From Parabacteroides sp. PF5-6 (GTDB taxonomy: Bacteria; Bacteroidota; Bacteroidia; Bacteroidales; Tannerellaceae), in contig NZ_JAQFIN010000011.1 in the NCBI RefSeq assembly GCF_029504695.1, positions 1 through 64,000 of the forward strand: 64,000 nt of DNA, read 5' to 3'. Positions 1-9,608 of the stretch are shown here, in pieces (the first letter of the stretch is position 1; every line of letters starts with the position of its first letter). The translations under genes and the position numbers were made by a program. The notes beneath the pieces were generated by a model. It was not told where the DNA came from. It searched no databases and saw only the letters and a program-made list of their open reading frames with translations.

Positions 1-78
1 GAACTGCTTACCGAATTTCAAGTCAATTCAAAACAAAATGTCAAAGAGCAATTGGATTTATTTAATTCAAATTTTTAA
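1..78 (+). CDS. C-terminal end of an unidentified protein (partial)
   Basis: Frame 1 is open from the window edge and stops with TAA at 76-78. The visible 25 residues are polar and end in LDLFNSNF. No family can be named from this tail. It runs in the same direction as purD, with about 95 bp between the stop and the purD start that hold a heptad hairpin. It may be only a chance open frame. Confidence 0.35.
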   Translation, partial: ELLTEFQVNSKQNVKEQLDLFNSNF

Positions 79-90
79 CGCATCAGTACT

Positions 91-170
91 AATTATTAAT
101 GATTAATTGTTAATTTCAGGAGGAAGCCTGGTTGGTACAAACGGTTAATCATTAAACATTAAACAATAAA
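91..170. repeat. Heptad-repeat inverted arms before purD
   Basis: The left arm (91-118) is four 7-bp units of the form AATnnTT. The right arm (143-170) is four 7-bp units that are roughly the complement (GGTTAAT, CATTAAA twice, CAATAAA). The arms flank a 24-nt loop and end 3 nt before the purD start codon, so a transcript could fold into a hairpin just ahead of translation. The same architecture with other sequences recurs at 1454, 4383, 14539 and 60324. Confidence 0.6.
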
Positions 171-173
171 AAG

Positions 174-1445
174 ATGAATATTTTACTGCTTGGCTCCGGA
201 GGGAGAGAACACGCGTTGGCGTGGAAGATGAAACAAAGTCCGAAAACGGACCGGTTATATATCGCACCCGGTAATGCCGGAACGGGATCCGTAGGCATCA
301 ATGTACCGATGAAAGCGGACGATTTTGAAGCGATCAAAGCTTTTGTCCTGGATCATGCCATCACGATGGTGGTGGTCGGACCGGAGGATCCATTGGTCAA
401 AGGGGTGTATGACTTCTTCAAACAGGACCCCGCGCTTGCGGCTATTCCGGTGATCGGCCCGAGTAAGGCAGGCGCAGAGTTGGAAGGCAGTAAAGACTTT
501 GCCAAAGCTTTTATGCAACGGCATGATATTCCGACGGCAAGATATAAAAGCATCACGGCTGAAAACCTGGCCGAGGGTTATGCCTTTCTGGAAGAACTGA
601 ATGCCCCTTATGTGTTGAAAGCGGATGGGCTGGCAGCCGGAAAAGGTGTGTTGATCATCGATAGCCTGGAAGAGGCCAAAAAGGAATTGAGCGGGATGCT
701 GGACGGCATGTTCGGAGAGGCCAGCCGGACGGTGGTGATCGAAGAATTTCTGGATGGTATCGAGTGCTCCGTCTTTGTGGTCACCGATGGCAACGACTAT
801 AAGATCCTGCCGTATGCCAAGGATTATAAACGCATTGGCGAAGGGAATACCGGATTGAATACCGGAGGCATGGGCGCGGTCTCCCCGGTTTCGTTTGCCG
901 ACAGCCTTTTCATGCAAAAGGTAGAGGAGCGTATTGTTCGCCCTACGGTTGACGGGCTGAAAGCGGAACATATCGATTATAAAGGATTTATATTTCTGGG
1001 CCTTATCTCCGTCAAAGGGGAACCGATGGTGATTGAATACAATTGCCGCATGGGCGATCCGGAGACGGAAGTGGTGATGCTGCGTATCCAGAGCGACCTG
1101 GTCGACCTGTTGGAAGGGGTGGCGCAGGGCAATCTGAAAGAAAAGACACTGGAGGAAGACCCCCGTGCCGCTGTGACGGTTATGCTGGTGAGTGGCGGCT
1201 ATCCCGAAGCGTACGAGAAAGATAAAGTGATTACGGGACTGGATGAGGTGGATCCGGCAACTATTGTTTTTCACGCCGGGACGAAAGAATCCGACGGGAA
1301 GATCCTGACAAGTGGCGGCCGCGTGATCGCTGTCAGCTCGTACGGAAAAGACAAAGAAGAGGCTTTACTCCATTCCTTTAAAGCCGCCAACCAGATCCGG
1401 TTTGACAAGAAATATTTCCGCACGGATATAGGCTTTGACCTATAG
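174..1445 (+). CDS. purD: Phosphoribosylamine--glycine ligase (GARS)
   Basis: Cytosolic enzyme of de novo purine synthesis that joins glycine to 5-phosphoribosylamine using ATP. The 423 residues are the usual length. The N-terminus [18 protein letters not shown] is the family's glycine-rich signature. The ATP-grasp core shows [13 protein letters not shown] near residue 150, and the metal-binding segment [12 protein letters not shown] lies near residue 290. The start is fixed by this signature. The gene is followed by a heptad hairpin and then a membrane-protein gene, so it is probably a single-gene unit or the first of a short unit. No other pur gene is in the window. Confidence 0.97.
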   Translation: MNILLLGSGGREHALAWKMKQSPKTDRLYIAPGNAGTGSVGINVPMKADDFEAIKAFVLDHAITMVVVGPEDPLVKGVYDFFKQDPALAAIPVIGPSKAGAELEGSKDFAKAFMQRHDIPTARYKSITAENLAEGYAFLEELNAPYVLKADGLAAGKGVLIIDSLEEAKKELSGMLDGMFGEASRTVVIEEFLDGIECSVFVVTDGNDYKILPYAKDYKRIGEGNTGLNTGGMGAVSPVSFADSLFMQKVEERIVRPTVDGLKAEHIDYKGFIFLGLISVKGEPMVIEYNCRMGDPETEVVMLRIQSDLVDLLEGVAQGNLKEKTLEEDPRAAVTVMLVSGGYPEAYEKDKVITGLDEVDPATIVFHAGTKESDGKILTSGGRVIAVSSYGKDKEEALLHSFKAANQIRFDKKYFRTDIGFDL

Positions 1446-1453
1446 GTCAAACA

Positions 1454-1523
1454 ATTATGAATTATGAATTATGAGAACTGGGTTATCTCCTTTTCTCATA
1501 ATTCATAATTCATAATTCATAAT
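1454..1523. repeat. Heptad-repeat hairpin (unit ATTATGA)
   Basis: Three ATTATGA units (1454-1474) are mirrored by four TCATAAT units (1496-1523) around a loop of about 20 nt that starts GAACT. The element begins 9 nt after the purD stop and ends 12 nt before the next start. A near-identical element lies at 60324-60402 between tpiA and the SPOR gene. Confidence 0.75.
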
Positions 1524-1535
1524 TTTTTCACAAAG

Positions 1536-2534
1536 ATGGAGCGACAAAGAAAAAGAACATACGATCATCCGGCTGTTTTTACTTACCTGATTGCGATTTG
1601 CCTGGTTTGTTGGATAGCCGGATATGCTGTTTCTCTGGGGTACCCGGTTGCGGAAGAATCGAGTGGTACTCTTTTTTGGGATCGGCTCTGCGGGCTTTTT
1701 CCGGATAAATTGTTTGCCTATATCCTGGGGTTTGTCCTGATGGGCGGAGCAGGCTATCTGCTCTATCGCTTCAATTATGCCTTGGTATTGATCCGGGAAA
1801 AGACTTTTCTTCCTTTATTATTGTTTGCCTTGTTGTCGAGTACGAACCCGAACTTTTTTCCGCTGAAAGCGACTTCGATCGGTGTCTTTTGTATGTTGCT
1901 GGCTATCTACCAGTTGTTTACCTCTTATCATGATCCGTTTTCTATGGTGCGCACCTTCAAAACGGCTTTACTGATTGCTTTCGGTAGCCTTTTCTGGGTG
2001 CATATATTGTGGTTCCTTCCGTTGTTCTGGATCGGCATGTATAATTTCCGTTCGCTTACGCCCAAGACATTCATATCCTCTGTATTGGGCGTACTGACCG
2101 TATATTGGTTTGTCCTGGGCTGGGCCGTGTGGGAGATGGATTTTTCTTTGTTTACGACCTCTTTGGTTTCGCTTTCGGACTTTGGTTTTACGCATTTCGA
2201 TCTGGAAGGGAGATGGGCCGACTGGTTATCATTGATCTATACCGTGATCCTGGTGGTCATTGCTTTTGCCAATATCCGGACCCATGAACATGAAGACAGT
2301 CTGCGCTCGCGGCAGTTTCTTTCTTTCTTGATGTTGTTTTTTGTCTGGGCGTTGGTTCTCTTCTGTGTCTACGAGAACTCCTCGGGCGAATTCGTGCATT
2401 TGGCCAGTATGCCGGCCGCGATCCTGTATGCGCATCTCTTTACGTCGCGGCGCAACCGGTATACCTTCGGCTTGTTTTTATTGACGATCGTGTTTTATCC
2501 TATCCTCTTGTTTGTACAGTTATGGAGTATCTGA
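1536..2534 (+). CDS. Polytopic membrane protein of unknown function
   Basis: 332 residues with about nine hydrophobic stretches, the first at roughly residues 15-35 and the next at 58-80. There is no recognisable catalytic motif. It resembles the DUF6427-type membrane proteins of Bacteroidetes, but that assignment is only an impression. Its 3' end overlaps the start of the YqaA-like gene by 13 bp, so the two are probably translated together. The inner membrane is the inferred location. Confidence 0.8.
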   Translation: MERQRKRTYDHPAVFTYLIAICLVCWIAGYAVSLGYPVAEESSGTLFWDRLCGLFPDKLFAYILGFVLMGGAGYLLYRFNYALVLIREKTFLPLLLFALLSSTNPNFFPLKATSIGVFCMLLAIYQLFTSYHDPFSMVRTFKTALLIAFGSLFWVHILWFLPLFWIGMYNFRSLTPKTFISSVLGVLTVYWFVLGWAVWEMDFSLFTTSLVSLSDFGFTHFDLEGRWADWLSLIYTVILVVIAFANIRTHEHEDSLRSRQFLSFLMLFFVWALVLFCVYENSSGEFVHLASMPAAILYAHLFTSRRNRYTFGLFLLTIVFYPILLFVQLWSI

Positions 2535-2971
2535 TCGAGTATGGCTATATCGGTGTGTTTATCGCGGCTTTTCTGGCGGCGACGATCCTGCCGTTCAGCA
2601 GTGAAGTCGTACTGACCGGGGTCTTGTTGGCGGGCGCTTCCTATTGGCCCTGTATGATCGCGGCGACGGCGGGTAACTTCCTGGGTGGGATGACCTGCTA
2701 CTGGCTGGGCATGCTGGGCAAGATCGAATGGATCGAGAAATACCTGAAGATGGACCGGACGAAGATCGACCGGGTGCAGCAATGGGTGCAGCAGAAAGGA
2801 TCCTGGACGGCCTTTTTTGTGTTCCTACCCGGAGTAGGCGATTTTATTGCCGTAGCATTGGGCTTCCTGCGCGCGAACGTATGGATTGTTGCCCTTTCCA
2901 TGTTTGCCGGCAAAGCCATACGCTATTGGGTCTGGATGGAATTTGTCTTTAAAGTCCAGGAATGGCTTTAA
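2522..2971 (+). CDS. YqaA/DedA-like VTT-domain membrane protein
   Basis: 149 residues, a usual length for YqaA. It shows the VTT (SNARE-associated) pattern: an early helix with GVFIAAFLAATILPFSSEV, a glycine-rich GNFLGG turn near residue 55, then FLPGVGDFIAVALGFLR near residue 100 and a terminal hydrophobic segment. DedA-superfamily proteins are implicated in lipid-carrier or phospholipid transport across the inner membrane; the substrate here is unknown. The start lies inside the preceding gene, a 13-bp overlap that implies coupling. Confidence 0.88.
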   Translation: MEYLIEYGYIGVFIAAFLAATILPFSSEVVLTGVLLAGASYWPCMIAATAGNFLGGMTCYWLGMLGKIEWIEKYLKMDRTKIDRVQQWVQQKGSWTAFFVFLPGVGDFIAVALGFLRANVWIVALSMFAGKAIRYWVWMEFVFKVQEWL

Positions 2972-3008
2972 GAGGGCTTATCATATTCACTAAGTTATTG
3001 TAAGGGAT

Positions 3009-3084
3009 AAGCCCGAAAGGGCTTTAATATGGATAACCCCGGGTTGCACCCGGGGTTATCAACATTTTACCCCTGGCGGGGTAA
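3009..3084. terminator. Three consecutive hairpins between convergent genes
   Basis: Three perfect stems follow each other: 3009-3024 (AAGCCC, GAAA loop), 3032-3060 (13-bp arms, 3-nt loop, centred on the CCCGGG-rich segment) and 3067-3084 (TTACCCC arms). They fill the gap between the plus-strand YqaA gene and the minus-strand hydrolase gene, where a bidirectional terminator is expected. No strong T-run follows on the plus strand, so termination is inferred from position and stem strength. Confidence 0.6.
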
Positions 3085-3088
3085 AGGC

Positions 3089-4252
3089 TTACGGCTTATT
3101 ACTACCTAAGAATAAAGCCGCCTTCCCCAATACCGACTCAAAAGCCTTATTCACCTCTTCTTTATCCACTGCCGGATGATGCATCGGAAAAGGAGTCTGG
3201 TGGCTGTAGGGAAAAGCAAAATCAAGTTCTTCCAATATCTTCCCGGAGGTTTTGCCTAAGGCTTTGATGATGCCTGCCGTGGGCACGACGATATCTTTTT
3301 TCAATGAGATGGCTTTGATCCGGTGACAGGCCTGCCGGAAGAACGATTCGCGCTCTTCCCGCATAAAGTCCGGACGGATCATCGCTTTGAAGGCTTTCTC
3401 CAACCGGTCGCCCGGGGAACGATGCGGCAGGTTGTTTTGGTGTAAGAAGTCGTTCAGGTAGAAAGAGGTCATCCGTTCGTACGACTCTTTATCCATGATA
3501 TCCCGGGCATTGCCGTTCATCTCGGAAAAGATCGAACCGCCGCAGAACATGAAAAGGCGGGTGTGGCTAAACAGTTCGTCGGGATTAGCCAGAAGCAATA
3601 CCTGCGAGAGCAAGGCGCCGATCGAATACGCGAACAGATTGACCGATGCTCCGGGGAAAAACAACGGATGCTCACCGTTGTGTATCTCTTGTACCAACTG
3701 ACAAAGGTTGAATACCGACTCCCGCCCGGAAGCATAAAAACGCAAGGGGGTATGCGAGATCCTCCAGCTCAGGGCCAGGTTGGCAAACGTGAGGTTAGCG
3801 TTGTTATTGAACGCTTCTTTCCTTTTGGCGACCCAGGGCAGTATCTGGCGCGGGTTCGACCATAAGCCGGGCGAGCGGTTCATATGGAAAGCAATGGGGA
3901 AAAGGATCACCGGACGATTAGTCTCTTTCGCCAGGTATTCGGCCCAGGTAAGGTATTTGTTCCAACTGCGTTCGTTCAATCCATGCAACAGGATGATCGC
4001 TTCTTTGTATCGCTCTTGCGAAGAAGGGACGAAACAGGTATAGACAAAAGATTTGTTCTCTTCGATATGATCGTCGGTCAGGTGACAGAAATCCGTCGTT
4101 GCCAGTTCTTTTTGTAAGGCGTTGATCTCAGAGGAACCCATAACCTGCGCGAACCGGAAAGGTATAATCTCCAACCGGTTCTCTTCAACTACCGCCTTTT
4201 GGTTGTAAGAGAACAATTGATTTAACTCCTGATTTCTACGGAAAAGATCCAT
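3089..4252 (-). CDS. Alpha/beta-hydrolase family protein
   Basis: About 387 residues from the ATG that begins MDLFRRNQELNQL. An in-frame TTG at 4303 would add 17 residues with no supporting feature. Alpha/beta-hydrolase traits are the oxyanion-type segment IILLHGLNERSW and a nucleophile elbow AYSIGA (G-x-S-x-G-like, Ser inside VNLFAYSIGALLSQ). A late histidine is present near the C-terminus (PMHHPA). No signal peptide was seen, so it is probably cytosolic. The overall pattern resembles the Bacteroidetes DUF6051 group, an uncertain match. Substrate unknown. It is transcribed toward the YqaA gene and shares no operon. Confidence 0.8.
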   Translation of the reverse strand: MDLFRRNQELNQLFSYNQKAVVEENRLEIIPFRFAQVMGSSEINALQKELATTDFCHLTDDHIEENKSFVYTCFVPSSQERYKEAIILLHGLNERSWNKYLTWAEYLAKETNRPVILFPIAFHMNRSPGLWSNPRQILPWVAKRKEAFNNNANLTFANLALSWRISHTPLRFYASGRESVFNLCQLVQEIHNGEHPLFFPGASVNLFAYSIGALLSQVLLLANPDELFSHTRLFMFCGGSIFSEMNGNARDIMDKESYERMTSFYLNDFLHQNNLPHRSPGDRLEKAFKAMIRPDFMREERESFFRQACHRIKAISLKKDIVVPTAGIIKALGKTSGKILEELDFAFPYSHQTPFPMHHPAVDKEEVNKAFESVLGKAALFLGSNKP

Positions 4253-4382
4253 GGTATGCAGTCTTTTGATTACAAACAAAAGATAGTTTTTCTGTTTTTG
4301 CAAAAGAATGGTCCTGAGAGAGGCCTTGAGGGGTAGAAAGTCCGATTGCGGGGTGAAATGCGGATATAAGGGGTGAAATTTA

Positions 4383-4478
4383 GTTGAAAGTTGAAAGTTG
4401 AGAGTTGAAAGTTGAGAGTTGAGAGTTGAAAGTGGGAACTATAGTTTAATTTTCAACTTTCAACTCTCAACTTTCAAC
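4383..4478. repeat. Heptad-repeat hairpin (unit GTTGAAA/GTTGAGA)
   Basis: Seven 7-bp units alternating GTTGAAA and GTTGAGA (4383-4431) face four complementary units TTTCAAC/TCTCAAC (4451-4478). The loop is about 19 nt and includes GGGAACT. The element ends 10 bp before the -7 box of the LytTR gene, so here it lies upstream of the promoter rather than in the leader. Confidence 0.75.
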
Positions 4479-4488
4479 TATATTTTAC

Positions 4489-4496
4489 TACGTTTG
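4489..4496 (+). promoter_or_regulatory. Promoter -7 box for the LytTR gene
   Basis: TACGTTTG matches the Bacteroidetes -7 consensus TAnnTTTG and ends 16 bp before the ATG, leaving a very short leader. No convincing -33 element was found because the expected position falls in the heptad repeat. Confidence 0.55.
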
Positions 4497-4512
4497 TAGG
4501 AAACAAAGCGAT

Positions 4513-5361
4513 ATGGACTTCTTTAAGCTGAATATCCCTTCCTATTTCTACAGTAAGCAGAATAGCCTGAAGCTGATTCTGTGGACTGCCTTTTTTGCTT
4601 TGGTGTTTATCAATATCTATAAGCCGTTTAACTCGCCAAGCTGGTACACGGTTTCGGAATTTAAGTTTTTTGTCTTCTCCAGCCTGGTGATCCTGACCGG
4701 TGTATGGGTGGTGGTGATCAGCCGGATCATACTCTATCACCGGGGTAAGACGCATCAGATCAGCGTGGGCACCTATGCGCTCTGGATCTTATTGGAGATC
4801 TTTTTTATGTCTTTGTTTTATACCCTTTATACTTTATCGCTCAACCCCGAACGCGAATACCTGGCGGCCTTTAAGGAGTCGGCGGTGAATACCAGCCTGG
4901 TGTTGCTGATCCCTTATTTCGTGCTTCACCTGATCTTCGCGTACCAGGAGAAGGAACAGCAGCTCCGGCAGTTGGAAGAAGGGAAATCCGACGCGCTCCG
5001 CAAGCAGGGAGCAGTCTCGTTCTACGACGAAAAGAACGAATTGCGCCTATCGGTCAAAGCCGATCACCTGCTCTACCTGGAGTCGGCCGATAATTATGTG
5101 TGTGTCTGGTACCTGAACAAAGGGCAACTGGCCAAGTTTATGCTCCGTAATTCATTGAAAACGATGGAAGAGCAATTGAGCGATACCCATGTCTTCCGTT
5201 GCCACCGTTCGTATATGGTCAACTTCGACCAGGTCAAAGTCCTCCGCCGCGAGAAAGACGGCATCTATCTCGAGCTGGGCATCGAAAAAGTCCCCGATAT
5301 CCCCATCTCCAAAACTTACAGTGAAAAAGTCACGCATTGGTTTATGACTTGGTCGTCTTGA
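4513..5361 (+). CDS. Membrane-anchored LytTR transcription regulator
   Basis: 282 residues. Four predicted membrane helices lie in the first 140 residues (about 22-38, 48-72, 88-108 and 125-145), followed by a short coiled linker rich in Glu/Gln. A C-terminal LytTR DNA-binding domain spans about 175-275, with the typical LYLESADNYVCV and FRCHRSYMVNF blocks. There is no receiver or kinase domain, so a one-component sensor in the inner membrane is inferred. No partner gene is adjacent. A second protein of the same design lies at 48922-49722. Confidence 0.88.
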   Translation: MDFFKLNIPSYFYSKQNSLKLILWTAFFALVFINIYKPFNSPSWYTVSEFKFFVFSSLVILTGVWVVVISRIILYHRGKTHQISVGTYALWILLEIFFMSLFYTLYTLSLNPEREYLAAFKESAVNTSLVLLIPYFVLHLIFAYQEKEQQLRQLEEGKSDALRKQGAVSFYDEKNELRLSVKADHLLYLESADNYVCVWYLNKGQLAKFMLRNSLKTMEEQLSDTHVFRCHRSYMVNFDQVKVLRREKDGIYLELGIEKVPDIPISKTYSEKVTHWFMTWSS

Positions 5362-5465
5362 CTATAAATTAACCTGTATTCTTTAGAAGCCAACGCCTCC
5401 GAAGCAATGCATAACGCAGTTTTATAAGTCACTGAAAATAAGTCATTAATATCTCCTTCAAAAAG

Positions 5466-5544
5466 TACCGGTAGTTTGCTCACAAAATACCGGTATTTCG
5501 TCGACAAAATATTAGTAGTTTGTGCACAAACTACCGGTAGTTTG
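5466..5544. repeat. 22-bp tandem dyad array A
   Basis: Units of exactly 22 bp begin at 5468, 5490 and 5512, with a partial unit at 5534. Each holds an ACCGGT or TTAGTA half and a half centred on a 6-bp core (GCTCAC, GTCGAC, GTGCAC). Perfect dyads include the 16-bp AAACTACCGGTAGTTT at 5528. The array lies in the 470-bp gap before pckA. The rest of that gap shows only the pckA promoter. Array B at 13213 uses almost the same unit. Confidence 0.8.
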
Positions 5545-5699
5545 AAAAAGGGGGCTGTGGAGGGTTTCAAATCGTTAATTTATCCCTGAATTGCAAAGTC
5601 AAGTGAGCAATTTGTCGGGTCAAAATGTTAATAGCATGGAAAATCGTTAGCAATACTGAAAAATTTCCTTAATACGGCTTCTACTGTGAGAAAAAAGAT

Positions 5700-5707
5700 T
5701 ACTTTTG
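5700..5707 (+). promoter_or_regulatory. Promoter -7 box for pckA
   Basis: TACTTTTG matches TAnnTTTG. It stands 124 bp before the ATG, giving a long leader with an AT-rich end just before the start. No clear -33 element is visible at the usual spacing. Confidence 0.45.
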
Positions 5708-5831
5708 TATCCGGTTTACAAGGCAAAGTTCGGGCGAACCATCTGTACAGGGCTTTTTCCCTGTAATTTTTTGTAAAGGAGTGAGATAAGTAGTAATATA
5801 AACAACCAAACATTTTAAATTATTAAACAAA

Positions 5832-7439
5832 ATGGCTAATTTAGATTTAAGCAAGTACGGTATTACCGGTGTGACTGACATTGTGTACAATCCGTCTTAT
5901 GATCAGTTGTTCGAAGAAGAAACAAAACCGGGTTTGGAAGGTTTTGAAAAAGGTCAGACTACCGAATTAGGTGCTGTGAACGTGATGACAGGTGTGTACA
6001 CCGGCCGTTCACCGAAAGACAAATTCTTCGTAATGGACGAAACAAGCAAGGATACTGTATGGTGGACTTCTGAAGAGTACAAAAACGACAATAAACCGGT
6101 AGACGCCAAATGTTGGGCTGCCGTAAAAGACCTGGCTACCAAGCAACTTTCAGGCAAACGTCTGTTCGTGGTTGACGCATTCTGCGGTGCCAACGAAAAC
6201 AGCCGCTTGAAACTGCGCTTCATCATGGAAGTAGCATGGCAGGCACATTTCGTAAAGAATATGTTCATCCGTCCGACAGAAGCTGAACTGGCTAACTTCG
6301 GTGAACCGGATTTCGTGATCATGAACGCTTCGAAAGCCAAAGTTGAAAACTACAAAGAACTGGGCTTGAACTCTGAAACAGCTGTAGTATTCAACCTGAC
6401 TGAAAAGATCCAGGTAATCCTGAACACTTGGTACGGTGGTGAAATGAAGAAAGGGATGTTCTCTTACATGAACTATCTGTTGCCGCTGCAAGGTATGGCT
6501 TCTATGCACTGCTCTGCCAACACGGATATGGAAGGCAAGAATACGGCTGTATTCTTCGGTCTGTCAGGAACAGGTAAGACTACCTTGTCAACCGACCCGA
6601 AACGTCTGTTGATCGGTGACGACGAACACGGCTGGGACGACGAAGGCGTATTCAACTTCGAAGGCGGTTGCTATGCAAAAGTTATCAACCTGGACAAAGA
6701 CAGCGAGCCGGACATTTTCAACGCTATCCGTAAAGATGCATTGTTGGAAAACGTAACCGTTGACGCAAACGGTAAAATCGACTTCAACGACAAATCGGTC
6801 ACAGAAAACACGCGTGTTTCTTATCCGATCGATCATATCACCAACATCGTGAAACCGGTGTCTAAGGCAGGTCCTGCTGAAAAAGTAATCTTCCTGTCGG
6901 CTGACGCGTTCGGCGTATTGCCTCCGGTATCTATCCTGAGCCCGGAACAAACTCAGTACTACTTCCTTTCTGGTTTCACCGCTAAATTAGCCGGTACAGA
7001 ACGGGGTATTACGGAACCGACTCCTACTTTCTCTGCTTGCTTCGGTGCGGCTTTCTTGTCATTGCACCCGACCAAATACGGTGAAGAACTGGTGAAGAAA
7101 ATGCAGAAATCAGGCGCTAAGGCTTACTTGGTGAACACCGGTTGGAACGGAACAGGCAAACGTATCTCTATCAAGGATACACGCGGTATCATCGATGCCA
7201 TCCTGGACGGTTCTATCGACAAAGCACCGACGAAGACTATTCCTTACTTCGATTTCGTGGTTCCGACCGCATTGCCGGGCGTAGATCCGAACATCCTGGA
7301 TCCGCGCGATACGTATGCAGATGCTGCACAGTGGACAACTAAAGCGGAAGATTTGGCTGGCCGTTTCATCAAGAACTTCTCGAAGTTCACGGGTAACGAC
7401 CTGGGTAAATCGCTGGTTAACGCCGGTCCGAAATTGTAA
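5832..7439 (+). CDS. pckA: Phosphoenolpyruvate carboxykinase (ATP)
   Basis: 535 residues, typical of the ATP-dependent family. The enzyme interconverts oxaloacetate and phosphoenolpyruvate with ATP/ADP. In gut Bacteroidales it usually runs toward oxaloacetate, fixing CO2 on the way to succinate and propionate. Visible motifs are the PEPCK P-loop [12 protein letters not shown] near residue 240, the metal-binding [10 protein letters not shown] just after it, [10 protein letters not shown] near residue 60 and [11 protein letters not shown] near 435. Codon use is strongly biased, as in highly expressed genes. It has its own promoter and terminator and is monocistronic. Confidence 0.98.
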   Translation: MANLDLSKYGITGVTDIVYNPSYDQLFEEETKPGLEGFEKGQTTELGAVNVMTGVYTGRSPKDKFFVMDETSKDTVWWTSEEYKNDNKPVDAKCWAAVKDLATKQLSGKRLFVVDAFCGANENSRLKLRFIMEVAWQAHFVKNMFIRPTEAELANFGEPDFVIMNASKAKVENYKELGLNSETAVVFNLTEKIQVILNTWYGGEMKKGMFSYMNYLLPLQGMASMHCSANTDMEGKNTAVFFGLSGTGKTTLSTDPKRLLIGDDEHGWDDEGVFNFEGGCYAKVINLDKDSEPDIFNAIRKDALLENVTVDANGKIDFNDKSVTENTRVSYPIDHITNIVKPVSKAGPAEKVIFLSADAFGVLPPVSILSPEQTQYYFLSGFTAKLAGTERGITEPTPTFSACFGAAFLSLHPTKYGEELVKKMQKSGAKAYLVNTGWNGTGKRISIKDTRGIIDAILDGSIDKAPTKTIPYFDFVVPTALPGVDPNILDPRDTYADAAQWTTKAEDLAGRFIKNFSKFTGNDLGKSLVNAGPKL

Positions 7440-7477
7440 TTTGACGAATCCGATTCGTTAGTATAACGATCAAATAG

Positions 7478-7510
7478 AAAAGCGCAGGGCTTCGGCTCTG
7501 CGCTTTTTTT
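7478..7510 (+). terminator. Intrinsic terminator of pckA
   Basis: A GC-rich stem (AAAGCGCAGGGC against GCTCTGCGCTTT, with one G-T pair) has a TTCG loop and runs directly into a T-tract. It lies 38 bp after the pckA stop. Confidence 0.92.
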
Positions 7511-7545
7511 ATTATCGGTGACGATATGACATGTTAAAAAGTGTT

Positions 7546-7625
7546 CCTATATATAGTGCGCGCTCATACTACCTATAGTACGGCGCCATACTATAGGTAG
7601 TACGACGAAATACTACCTATAGGGT
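7546..7625. repeat. 22-bp tandem dyad array C
   Basis: Three 22-bp units start at 7556, 7578 and 7600, built from ACTACCTATAGTA and its mirror ACTATAGGTAGTAC with a GC-rich core (GCGCGC, GGCGCC, GACGAA). Unit 2 is partly inverted relative to units 1 and 3, so neighbouring units can pair. The array lies after the pckA terminator, in the 425-bp gap before the TPR regulator. Confidence 0.75.
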
Positions 7626-7650
7626 GACAAATTGCTATTTCCCGGATTTT

Positions 7651-7757
7651 GAACCACCACGAACACGAAGGGCACAACGCTTTTTTTGTTTCTAATATAT
7701 TTCTTGGATAGTCACAAAACTTAAATCTTTGTGTCCCTTCGTGAAACTTCGTGGTTC
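7651..7757. repeat. 10-bp-period inverted repeat (CTTCGTG family)
   Basis: The left arm (7651-7677) reads as the approximate complement of the right arm (7727-7757), which contains CTTTGTG, CTTCGTG and CTTCGTG spaced every 10 bp. About 50 nt of AT-rich sequence separates the arms. Related sequence occurs at 12890-12925, 13160-13200 and 41070-41152. No gene is visible in this spacer. Confidence 0.55.
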
Positions 7758-7864
7758 TGAAAAAATAGTTGCGGTTTATACCGGGGCGTCAATTAAAATG
7801 TTTTTCTTTGTAACTACCGGAACATTCGAGTGCAGAATGTCTTAACCTTAAGCAAATATAATTT

Positions 7865-9451
7865 ATGAAATTCAAAAGATATCAATCTTTACTAATCGTC
7901 TGTTTATTAGTGCTCTGTGGCTTCTGTTTCTCCTCCTGTCGGGAGGATCCGGCCACTACCCGGTTATTACAGGAAGCCGAGGCCGCACTGGACAGTGTGC
8001 CCCAGAAAGCTTATACCCTCTTAAAAAACGCGGATTCCGTTGCCGTTTTTAGTACCGCCCAACGTGCCGAGTGGAACCTATTGATCACCCAGGCCATGGA
8101 TAAAATCAAAGAGAAACCTGCAAACGACTCCATTATCCGGCAGGCCGTCGATTATTACGCCCAAAAAGAGGATCCCCACCGGCAGATGCTTTCCTATTAT
8201 TATTGGGGCCGAGTAACCCATACCTTAGGCGATGCCCTCCGGGCACAGGATTATTACCTGAAAGCCCGGGAAAAAGCGATACGGATCCAAAACGCTCCCT
8301 ACCTGGCCCGGATCAATAGCAATATCGGTATATTATATCTCTATCAGGAATTGCCAGAAGAAGCTTTGCCTTATTTATTGGAGACGGAGAAAGATCTGAC
8401 CGTACTCAATGATAACGTAAATCTACGATTTGCCACACGGAATTTGGGACGTGTTTACGATATGTTGAATAAACCGGATAGTGCGTTGTCCTATTATAAA
8501 AAAGCGTTGTCTTATGCTACCCTGCCTAAGCAACAGGTTCTTTTATTAAACGAAATTATTCCTTTATATATCAATCAGGCGGAATATGATTCGGCTTTTG
8601 CCTGTGTGCAGGAGATTCAGAAATTATCCGGACACAAGCTTACTTTACAATCCAGTTTAGTGGTGGGACAGTATTTTGCCCATACGAATCAACCGGATTT
8701 GGCAAATTTGTATTTAAAGGAATGCCTTGAAGCCCCTCAGGTACGCCTTCGTGCAACAGCGCACTACCATCTTTATCAAATGGCACGAGAAAAGCAAGAT
8801 CTGAAAAACTATACGTTACATCAGACCCAATATGAGATCCTACGGGATTCCATTAGGGACAATGTCTATGCGGAGAAGTTACTGCATTTGCAGAAATTAT
8901 ATGATTACGAGAAAAAAGAGAATGAAATCAAACAAATGAAACTGATACACGCTGGAGAAAAACAAAAAAGGATATTGCTTGGTAGTGCGGTTCTACTTCT
9001 GGCTTTAGTATTTTTATTCTATATATATCGGATGCAAATACGTAAAAAAGAATGGGAAGAGCAACGACTACGTTGGGAGTTATTATTGGAAGAACAAGGA
9101 GATGTTTTAGACTTAGATGAGCAAATCATCATCTCACCTCTCTACCAAAAACTATATGATCCAATGAACAAAAAAATAACAAAAGAAGAGATCCTCGAAT
9201 TTACACATCTGATAGATACTTATCATCCAGGGTTTCTAAAATGGATCAAAAGACTAACCCCCGGATTAGAAGAAAGAAACATCTTCATTTGTTATTTTTC
9301 CAAGGCCAATATCCCTCCCAAATCAGTTGCAATCATATTGGATATGAAAGAATCAAATGTGTCTAATACCAGAGCCCGATTGGCCAAAAGGCTATTTGGA
9401 AAAGAAGAAAAAGCCAAAATATTTGACCAGGAAATAAAGAAAATAAATTAG
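7865..9451 (+). CDS. TPR lipoprotein-type regulator with transmembrane helix and C-terminal HTH-like domain
   Basis: 528 residues. A lipoprotein signal ends at FSSC (Cys25). Residues of about 30-340 form TPR-like helical repeats (for example YYWGRVTHTLGDALRAQDYYLKA, split by conserved A/Y positions). A transmembrane helix with short LLLALVF core lies near 370-390, then a coiled segment. The last 110 residues resemble the LuxR-like HTH found in Bacteroidetes regulators of this layout. A sensor with periplasmic TPRs and cytosolic DNA-binding domain is inferred. The genes for a DUF3244 protein and a plug protein follow in the same direction and are plausible targets. The C-terminal part also resembles the protein at 56747-57331. 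Confidence 0.8.
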   Translation: MKFKRYQSLLIVCLLVLCGFCFSSCREDPATTRLLQEAEAALDSVPQKAYTLLKNADSVAVFSTAQRAEWNLLITQAMDKIKEKPANDSIIRQAVDYYAQKEDPHRQMLSYYYWGRVTHTLGDALRAQDYYLKAREKAIRIQNAPYLARINSNIGILYLYQELPEEALPYLLETEKDLTVLNDNVNLRFATRNLGRVYDMLNKPDSALSYYKKALSYATLPKQQVLLLNEIIPLYINQAEYDSAFACVQEIQKLSGHKLTLQSSLVVGQYFAHTNQPDLANLYLKECLEAPQVRLRATAHYHLYQMAREKQDLKNYTLHQTQYEILRDSIRDNVYAEKLLHLQKLYDYEKKENEIKQMKLIHAGEKQKRILLGSAVLLLALVFLFYIYRMQIRKKEWEEQRLRWELLLEEQGDVLDLDEQIIISPLYQKLYDPMNKKITKEEILEFTHLIDTYHPGFLKWIKRLTPGLEERNIFICYFSKANIPPKSVAIILDMKESNVSNTRARLAKRLFGKEEKAKIFDQEIKKIN

Positions 9452-9608
9452 AGATAATACCAGGAAAGAAGAATTGTATTGTGTTAAACGGCTAAAAATT
9501 AGCGTATTTTTATGAGTGTGAAATTTGTGTAAAGTTTTTTGGGATGCTTTTTTTGTGTCTTAAAAGAAACAAAACTAACCTTGTGAAAATTTTAAACCTA
9601 ATTTCATT

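Noticed and set aside
255-1274. Minus-strand open frame of about 339 codons opposite purD
   Set aside because: Antisense shadow of a highly conserved enzyme gene with no protein features.
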